This document shows positions 58,331 to 64,000 of a stretch of 64,000 bases of DNA, one piece after another. Origin of the DNA: Oxalobacteraceae bacterium CAVE-383 (GTDB lineage: Bacteria; Pseudomonadota; Gammaproteobacteria; Burkholderiales; Burkholderiaceae_D); NCBI GenBank assembly GCA_004134995.1, contig REGP01000001.1, forward strand, positions 620,001 to 684,000, read 5' to 3'. Numbering within the stretch: the stretch's first letter is position 1; every line of letters starts with the position of its first letter. A program made the translations under genes and the position numbers. The notes beneath the pieces are model-generated. The model was not told where the DNA came from. It saw only the letters and a list, made by a program, of their open reading frames with translations, and did not search any database.

Positions 58331-59112
58331 CGTCAATGCCGTCCCGGCCCCTGCTGGCCGCCGAAAACCTGAGCCACCGCTTCGGCGATTTTACCGCCTG
58401 CGACAATATCAATCTGCAGCTTTATCCCGGCGAAGTGCTGGGCATCGTCGGCGAATCCGGTTCCGGCAAAAGCACCTTGCTCAATTGCCTGGCGGGCCAT
58501 CTGGAACCCAGCGCCGGGCAAGTATTGTTTTCGACCCGCCACGAAGGCGTGGTCGATCTGTACCGGATCAGCGAAGCGCGCCGCCGCCTGCTGTCGCGCA
58601 CCGATTGGGGCTTCGTCCATCAAAGCGCGCGCGACGGCTTGCGCGCCAACGTATCGGCCGGCGCCAACGTCGGGGAGCGCCTGATGGCGGTCGGCGCGCG
58701 CCATTACGGCGATATCCGCGAAGAAGCGGTGCGCTGGCTGGAACGGGTCGAAATCGATGCCGGCCGCATCGACGATCTGCCGCGCAATTTCTCCGGCGGC
58801 ATGCAGCAGCGGCTGCAGATCGCACGTAATCTGGTGACGCAGCCGCGCCTGATTTTCATGGATGAGCCCACCGCCAGCCTGGATGTCTCGGTGCAGGCGC
58901 GATTGCTCGATCTGCTGCGGCAGCTGGTGTCGCAACTGCATGTGGCCGCGGTTATCGTCACGCATGATCTGGCGGTCGCCAGATTGCTGGCGCACCGGCT
59001 GATGGTGATGCGCCAGGGGCAAGTCGTTGAGCAAGGCTTGACCGATCAGGTGCTGGACGATCCGCAGCATCCCTACACGCAATTATTGGCGTCATCCGTA
59101 TTGCAGGCCTAG
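58327..59112 (+). CDS. phnK: C-P lyase ABC-type ATPase PhnK
   Basis: A 261-residue ABC ATPase that docks on the PhnGHIJ core rather than transporting. It has Walker A GESGSGKST, signature FSGGMQQRLQIARNL, Walker B LIFMDEPTASLDVSV and switch His in VIVTHDLAVARLLAH. Its start overlaps the phnJ stop by four bases. Confidence 0.95.
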   Translation: MTSMPSRPLLAAENLSHRFGDFTACDNINLQLYPGEVLGIVGESGSGKSTLLNCLAGHLEPSAGQVLFSTRHEGVVDLYRISEARRRLLSRTDWGFVHQSARDGLRANVSAGANVGERLMAVGARHYGDIREEAVRWLERVEIDAGRIDDLPRNFSGGMQQRLQIARNLVTQPRLIFMDEPTASLDVSVQARLLDLLRQLVSQLHVAAVIVTHDLAVARLLAHRLMVMRQGQVVEQGLTDQVLDDPQHPYTQLLASSVLQA

Positions 59113-59119
59113 GACGAAC

Positions 59120-59848
59120 ATGAATCAGTCACGACGGATCGAAGTCCGGCAGCTCGCAAAAACATTCACCCTGCATATGCAGGGCGGCCTGCATATGCCG
59201 ATTTTCCACGGCGTCGATATGGATGTCGATGCCGGCGAATGCGTGGTCATTCACGCGCCCTCAGGCGCCGGCAAGAGTACCTTGCTGCGCTGCCTGTATG
59301 CGAATTACCGCGCCAGTAGCGGCAGCGTGAAAATCCGCCATGCCGTGCAAAATGGCGGCGAAGGAGGGGAGCCGGAATGGGTGGATCTGGTCAGTGCGGC
59401 GCCGCAGCAGGTGCATGCGGTGAGGACGGATACGCTCGGTTTCGTCACGCAATTCCTGCGCGTGATTCCGCGCATTTCAACACTGGATCTGGTGGCCGAG
59501 CCGCTGGTCAACAAAGGCATGGATGCCGCCGAAGCGCAGGATCGGGCCAAAGCCTGGCTGTCGCGCCTGAAGATTCCGGCGCGTTTATGGCAGGTGCCGC
59601 CGGCGACATTTTCCGGCGGCGAGCAACAACGCGTCAACATCGCCCGTACGCTGATCAGCGATTTCCCGATTCTGTTGCTTGACGAGCCGACCGCGTCCCT
59701 GGATGAGGGCAACCGCGATACCGTTATCGCCATGATCGGCGAAGCGCGCGAGCGCGGCGCCGCGGTGGTCGGCATTTTCCACGATGAATATGTGCGCGAT
59801 GCGCTGGCGACCCGTTTATTTCCCATGGCGGCGCAGCCGGCCGCATGA
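59120..59848 (+). CDS. phnL: C-P lyase ABC-type ATPase PhnL
   Basis: A 242-residue ABC ATPase of the C-P lyase complex. It has Walker A APSGAGKST, signature FSGGEQQRVNIARTL, Walker B ILLLDEPTASLDEGN and His in GIFHDEYVRDALATR. It starts 7 nt after phnK, with GGACGAAC upstream of the ATG. Confidence 0.95.
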   Translation: MNQSRRIEVRQLAKTFTLHMQGGLHMPIFHGVDMDVDAGECVVIHAPSGAGKSTLLRCLYANYRASSGSVKIRHAVQNGGEGGEPEWVDLVSAAPQQVHAVRTDTLGFVTQFLRVIPRISTLDLVAEPLVNKGMDAAEAQDRAKAWLSRLKIPARLWQVPPATFSGGEQQRVNIARTLISDFPILLLDEPTASLDEGNRDTVIAMIGEARERGAAVVGIFHDEYVRDALATRLFPMAAQPAA

Positions 59849-59890
59849 AAATCCTTATATAACAATCCTTATTTGAGCTCATCATTCACC

Positions 59891-61021
59891 ATGATCAATA
59901 TCCGCAACGCCCGTATCGTGACAGCGCAAGAGCAATTCATCGGCAGCATGTCGTTTGCCGGAAGCACCATCGACGGCATTTCAGCCGGCGGGTCCAATGT
60001 CGGCGAGGACTGGGAGGGCGACTATCTGCTGCCGGGCATGGTCGAGCTGCATACGGATAATCTTGAAAAGCATTTGACGCCGCGTCCGAAGGTCAACTGG
60101 CCGATCCTGCCGGCGATCATCGCGCATGACGCCCAGGTTGCGGCGGCCGGGATTACCACTGTGCTGGACGCGCTTGGCGTAGGCGACATGATGGATCCGG
60201 AAAGCGTGCGCAGCACCGCCGTCACAACCTGCATCGAAAACCTGCGCCGCGCGCGCATCAGCGGCGTCTTGCGGGCCGATCACTTTCTGCATTTGCGCCT
60301 GGAACTGGCGGTGCAAAGCCTGCTGGAGATGTTTTCGCCCTATGTCGACGATCCGGCATTGAAGCTGGTGTCGCTGATGGATCACACGCCCGGCCAGCGG
60401 CAGTGGACCAATCTTGAGCACTATCGCGTCTATACCGCCGGCAAGCGCGGATGGAGCGATGAAAAAGTGGATGCAACAGTGGCCGACTGCATAGAGCGGC
60501 AGGTTTTGTATGCGGCGGACAATCGCCGCCGCGTGGTCGACAGCTGCAAAGCGGCCGGCAAGACTCTGGCCACCCACGACGACACCACCGCAGAGCATGT
60601 CCTTGAAGGCGTTGCCGAAGGCATCAGAATTTGCGAATTTCCCACCTCCATGGCCGCGGCAACCACCGCGCGCTCGCATGGCTTGGGCATCATCATGGGC
60701 GCGCCGAACGTCATCCGCGGCGGATCGCACTCCGGCAATGTCTCCGCGGCGGAACTGGCGCGCGCCGATTTGCTCGATGTGCTGTCGTCCGATTATGTGC
60801 CGGCCAGCATGCTGCATGGGGCGTTCATGCTGCATCAGAAGGAAGGCGTGGACTTGTCGAAAACGATCAACATGGTGTCGCGCAATCCGGCCCGCATGAT
60901 CGCTCTGGACGACCGCGGCGAAATCGCAACCGGCTTGCGGGCAGACTTCCTGCGCGTGCGCGTGATCGACGATATACCGATCGTCATGCAAGTATGGAAG
61001 GCCGGCCGCCGCGAAGTCTGA
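59891..61021 (+). CDS. phnM: Alpha-D-ribose 1-methylphosphonate 5-triphosphate diphosphatase PhnM
   Basis: A 376-residue amidohydrolase-fold enzyme removing pyrophosphate from the C-P lyase intermediate. The metal-binding motif YLLPGMVELHTDNLEKHL and LMDHTPGQRQ, ATHDDTTAEHV, GAPNVIRGGSHSGNVSAAEL and SSDYVPASML are characteristic. I chose the ATG at 59891 (MINIRNARIV); a TTG at 59873 would add six residues. It is the last gene of phnGHIJKLM. Confidence 0.95.
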   Translation: MINIRNARIVTAQEQFIGSMSFAGSTIDGISAGGSNVGEDWEGDYLLPGMVELHTDNLEKHLTPRPKVNWPILPAIIAHDAQVAAAGITTVLDALGVGDMMDPESVRSTAVTTCIENLRRARISGVLRADHFLHLRLELAVQSLLEMFSPYVDDPALKLVSLMDHTPGQRQWTNLEHYRVYTAGKRGWSDEKVDATVADCIERQVLYAADNRRRVVDSCKAAGKTLATHDDTTAEHVLEGVAEGIRICEFPTSMAAATTARSHGLGIIMGAPNVIRGGSHSGNVSAAELARADLLDVLSSDYVPASMLHGAFMLHQKEGVDLSKTINMVSRNPARMIALDDRGEIATGLRADFLRVRVIDDIPIVMQVWKAGRREV

Positions 61022-61041
61022 GCGGCAGAGGGCCCGGGCCC

Positions 61042-61281
61042 TCAATCGAAGGCGTCGAGGCTGCCGTCGGGCTCGTCGTATTCTTCCTCGTACGGATCTT
61101 TTTTGTCCGGCTGCTCGCCTGCCAGCGTGCCGCCGGGGCCCGGCTTTTGCACGCCTGCTTCGGGTTGCCCGGGCGGTTTGCCGCGGCTTCCGGTTTCCTT
61201 CGGATCGACCGGCGCCGCCTCGGCTTCGGTCGGCTGGCTCAGGTGCGAGGCGTCATTCTGCGAATGATAGGTATTGGCCAT
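61042..61281 (-). CDS. Small disordered hypothetical protein
   Basis: A 79-residue acidic, Pro/Gly/Glu-rich protein (PGQPEAGVQKPGPGGTLAGE; YEEEYDEPDGSLDAFD) that is probably unstructured. A near-perfect ribosome binding site (AGGAGG, 4 nt before ATG) argues that it is real. I recognise no family. It is convergent with phnM; a GC-rich perfect palindrome (GAGGGCCCGGGCCCTC, 61028-61043) lies between the two stops and might help termination. Confidence 0.65.
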   Translation of the reverse strand: MANTYHSQNDASHLSQPTEAEAAPVDPKETGSRGKPPGQPEAGVQKPGPGGTLAGEQPDKKDPYEEEYDEPDGSLDAFD

Positions 61282-61400
61282 ACATCCTCCTGTGTGGCTC
61301 TATAGCATGCATCCGCCAGGATGACGCGGCTATAGGCGAACAGGAAAATCGATGTCGGAAAAGAGGATGCAAGGTTTGACGCATTCAAAGGCCGGCGAAC

Positions 61401-62543
61401 TCAAAGGCTGACGAAACTCAGTCCTACAACCGCCATGCCGATCAGATCGATGATTACCATGCGGCCGGCGCCGAGCCGGTTTTCCAGAAAGGCGCCCAGC
61501 CCCCAGAGCCCGGCGATGATGACGGCGGTCAGCATGATCGAGCGGTCGTACGAAATGCTTTGCGCATACCAGAGATAGAGGGCGGTACCCGTCATCATCA
61601 GCGCGAACTGCGCCAGCGCGGTGAAGGTAAAGGCGCGGCCGGTGCGCGCTTGCGGCGGATCGTACAGCACGGCGGCCTGCCGCAGATCGAAGGCAGGCGC
61701 CGGATTTTCCGCAAGGGCATACGCCGGCCGCCAGCCGGGTTTCTTGATCAGGAGGCGCAGTCTGTCCGGCCAGGAGCGCATGCTTTTGGCGGCCTGCGCA
61801 AGCGCCCAATACTCCGCCAAAATGGCCCATACCGGATTCCAGCTTCGCAACGGCGTGCGCGTGCCGTAAACGCAAGGCTCTTTTTCTTCGGCAAAGGTGC
61901 CGAACATGCGATCCCAGATCACCAGCATGCCGCCGTAGTTCTTGTCGATGTATTGATCGTTGACGGCGTGGTGCACGCGGTGATTCGAGGGCGACGAAAA
62001 TATCCGGTCGAACCAGCCCAGCTTGCCGATGTGCTCGGTATGGATCCAGAACTGGTAAATCAGCACCGCCAGCCCGGCCAGCGCAAAAAGGTCCGGCGGC
62101 ACGCCCAGCAACGCCATCGGCAGGTAAAAAATCCAGCCGATGAACGCGATGGCGCTTTCCTGGCGCAGCGCGGTGGAAAAATTGAAGTACTGGCTTTGAT
62201 GATGCACCACGTGCGCCGCCCACATCACGGCGGATTCATGCCCGGCGCGATGCAGCCAGTAGTCGCAGAAATCGAACAGCACGATGGCGATGACCCAGCC
62301 GTACCAGGCGTCCCAGATCCGCGCGCGCGGGAAGATGGCGGCGATCCGGAATACCAGCACATACAGGCCGATCTGGAAAAGCTGCGTGACCAGGGCCAGC
62401 AACTGGCTGATGAGGCCCTGGCTCAGGCTGCTCAGGGCATCGTTGAGGCGATAGGTATTGCGCTGTTTGAACCAGCCGTAGGCAAGTTCGAGGCCGATCA
62501 GGGCCAGGAAGACCGGGATCGCAATGGCGATGATTTTTTCCAT
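61401..62543 (-). CDS. Sterol desaturase/fatty acid hydroxylase family membrane protein
   Basis: A 380-residue integral membrane di-iron oxygenase. The three histidine boxes are visible: HRAGH, HVVHH and HRVHH, plus a further HTEH in the middle. Four to six hydrophobic segments surround them, and the C-terminus adds three more helices (TFTALAQFALMMTGTALYLW). The start at 62543 gives MEKIIAIAIPVFLALIGLEL; the frame extends upstream without similarity. The substrate (hopanoid, ether lipid or fatty acid) is unknown. Confidence 0.88.
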   Translation of the reverse strand: MEKIIAIAIPVFLALIGLELAYGWFKQRNTYRLNDALSSLSQGLISQLLALVTQLFQIGLYVLVFRIAAIFPRARIWDAWYGWVIAIVLFDFCDYWLHRAGHESAVMWAAHVVHHQSQYFNFSTALRQESAIAFIGWIFYLPMALLGVPPDLFALAGLAVLIYQFWIHTEHIGKLGWFDRIFSSPSNHRVHHAVNDQYIDKNYGGMLVIWDRMFGTFAEEKEPCVYGTRTPLRSWNPVWAILAEYWALAQAAKSMRSWPDRLRLLIKKPGWRPAYALAENPAPAFDLRQAAVLYDPPQARTGRAFTFTALAQFALMMTGTALYLWYAQSISYDRSIMLTAVIIAGLWGLGAFLENRLGAGRMVIIDLIGMAVVGLSFVSL

Positions 62544-62753
62544 GAAGAAACTGGGCGTGAGGCGTAAGGCGTGATTCGGCGGTGGTTCAGTGTCTGATCC
62601 TGGCGAGTTATACACGATAAAAGCGGGCGCTGCCGGCGATGGCGGGAAATTGCGCCTTGTCCGGCGATGCTTCACTTGCGTATTTCGTTGTCATGACGGC
62701 CGCTTCAGACTAAAGTGGCCGGATCATTGGCATCCAGTAAAAACACATCAGTC

Positions 62754-63725
62754 ATGGCCAATTCCGTTGCTCTTCTCGTATTTCCCGGCGTGCAGTCGCT
62801 CGATGTAAGCGGGCCCATGGATGTGTTCGCGGAAGCAAACCGGTTCCTGCTGCCGGCGGATCAGTACCGTGTCGAAGTCCTCGGCGTCGAGCGCGGCCTG
62901 ATGGCCTGCTCCAACGGCCTGCTGGTGCAGGCGCACCGGCATTTCAGCGAAGCGCTCGAGCCTGTCGACCTGATGCTGGTGGCCGGCGGCCCGGTATTGC
63001 TGAATGAAAGCTTCGGCGCCGAACTGCATGCATGGCTGCGCCAGGCGCCGCAGCGGGCGCGCCGTTTCGGTTCGATCTGTAACGGCGCCTTGCTGCTGGC
63101 GCGGGCCGGACTGCTGGAAAACCGCCACGTGACCACGCACTGGAACGATGTCGCGGTGCTGAGCGCCTTGTGCCCGTCGGCGCGGGTCGAGGCGGACCGG
63201 CTCTTCATCCAGGACGGATCGCTGTATACCTCGGCCGGCGTCACGGCCGGCATCGATCTGTCGCTGTATCTGCTGGCGCAGGATCACGGTCCGGAGGTGG
63301 CGCTGAACGTCGCCAAGCGCCTCGTCGTATTCACCCAGCGCGCCGGCGGCCAGTCGCAGTTCAGTCCCTTCCTGACGCCGTATGTCGAAGCAGCCTCGGC
63401 GGTGGCGCAGGTGCAGCAGTATGTATTGAGCCATCTGGCGGAGGACTTGTCCGTCGCCGTCCTGGCCGATGTCGCCAACATGAGCACGCGCAATTTCTCG
63501 CGCACCTTCGTGCGCGACGCCAAGGCCACGCCGGCCGACTTCGTCGAAAGCGCGCGCGTGGATGCGGCCCGCGTCATGCTGGAGAACAGCAGCGTGCCGC
63601 TGAAGACTGTTGCCTATCGATGCGGCCTGCGCGATGCGCATCAATTGCGCGATGTGTTCAAGCGGCGGCTCGGCGTGTCTCCGCAACAATATCGCCAGCA
63701 TTTCGGCGCGCCCGGCGCCGCCTGA
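62754..63725 (+). CDS. GlxA family AraC-type transcription regulator
   Basis: A 323-residue regulator. The N-terminal half is a DJ-1/PfpI-like domain (VALLVFPGVQSLDVSGPMDV; GSICNGALLLARAGLLENRH with the Cys in the nucleophile-elbow position; DGSLYTSAGVTAGIDLSLYL). The C-terminal half is a full AraC HTH (VLADVANMSTRNFSRTFVRD; TVAYRCGLRDAHQLRDVFKR). It is divergent from the sterol desaturase-like gene. GlxA-type regulators often control catabolism of quaternary amines or nitriles; the target here is unknown. Confidence 0.9.
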   Translation: MANSVALLVFPGVQSLDVSGPMDVFAEANRFLLPADQYRVEVLGVERGLMACSNGLLVQAHRHFSEALEPVDLMLVAGGPVLLNESFGAELHAWLRQAPQRARRFGSICNGALLLARAGLLENRHVTTHWNDVAVLSALCPSARVEADRLFIQDGSLYTSAGVTAGIDLSLYLLAQDHGPEVALNVAKRLVVFTQRAGGQSQFSPFLTPYVEAASAVAQVQQYVLSHLAEDLSVAVLADVANMSTRNFSRTFVRDAKATPADFVESARVDAARVMLENSSVPLKTVAYRCGLRDAHQLRDVFKRRLGVSPQQYRQHFGAPGAA

Positions 63726-63854
63726 ATTGCCCGGATTGCCCTGAATCCGGCGCCTGGCGCAAATCCCTTCCTTTCTGTCCGAATTCGCTTCCATGCAGGC
63801 GTTGGCCGCGGCGCGTCCCATCGCGATAATGAAATCATCGAAATTTCATTCACC

Positions 63855-64000
63855 ATGGAGAACACAAACCTGAATACATCGCCCGCCTTGAATGCGGAAC
63901 GCGTCGGCCCGGCCTTTTCAGTGGACGGCATGCTGCTGGCGCGCCGGAAAACGCGCCAGGCCATCCGCGATATCGCGGCGCGGGTGCGCCCCGGCATGGT
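63855..64000 (+). CDS. Probable M24-family metallopeptidase, N-terminal fragment
   Basis: The frame from the ATG at 63855 runs to the window edge (about 48 residues): MENTNLNTSPALNAERVGPA, then FSVDGMLLARRKTRQAIRDI and AARVRPGM. The 'ARxKTxxAIxxIAxxVxPGM' pattern is typical of the first helix and loop of M24 (Xaa-Pro/methionine aminopeptidase-like) enzymes. With so little sequence the assignment is tentative. Confidence 0.5.
   Translation, partial: MENTNLNTSPALNAERVGPAFSVDGMLLARRKTRQAIRDIAARVRPGM

Overview
The window looks like a chromosomal segment of a GC-rich betaproteobacterium of the Burkholderiales, most likely near the Oxalobacteraceae. This is inferred from protein character and gene order (sbp, then cysT-cysW-cysA-cysB; phaZ; Gcr-type membrane 'recombinase'; bpt-aat pair; soluble RsxB), not from a database search. 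I see no rRNA, phage, IS element or CRISPR array.

Region 1 (1-22.9 kb) is core genome: the 5' end of parE, a MoxR ATPase/GNAT/VWA cluster, a Gcr-family membrane protein, two small c-type cytochromes, DUF1841, nth-rsxB, the PHB depolymerase phaZ, a type-2 ferredoxin reductase with fdxA, two 2-hydroxyacid oxidoreductases, the sulfate importer (sbp, cysTWA) with cysB, then pyrD, bpt, aat, a NUDIX hydrolase and an initiator tRNA with its own promoter and terminator.

Region 2 (23-50 kb) is more accessory. It holds katG, a Tat-exported haloperoxidase-like hydrolase, a four-PAS histidine kinase preceded by two possible tiny ORFs, a five-gene acyl-CoA catabolic operon, poxB, an MFS transporter, a second PAS kinase with two response regulators, a ytcA-mdtNOP efflux operon, an AI-2E family permease, a lone cyclic-nucleotide-binding protein and two AraC regulators. 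Three copies of one 16-bp palindrome (consensus TTACAGnAAnrTGTAA), each exactly 23 nt upstream of a plausible -10 hexamer, precede the FixJ-like regulator, the efflux operon and the Tat hydrolase. This suggests a small, apparently undescribed regulon of the two-component system.

Region 3 (50.7-61 kb) is a complete C-P lyase phosphonate locus: phnCDE, a divergent gene fusing a 2H phosphoesterase (DUF1045) to PhnN, and phnGHIJKLM. Four 7-bp repeats at 11-bp spacing form a strong PhoB-box candidate ahead of phnC. No phnP is present. The fused 2H phosphoesterase is the natural candidate for the missing cyclic-phosphate-opening step just before PhnN.

The right end (61-64 kb) has a small disordered protein, a sterol-desaturase family membrane protein, a GlxA-type AraC regulator and the start of a probable M24-family peptidase gene.
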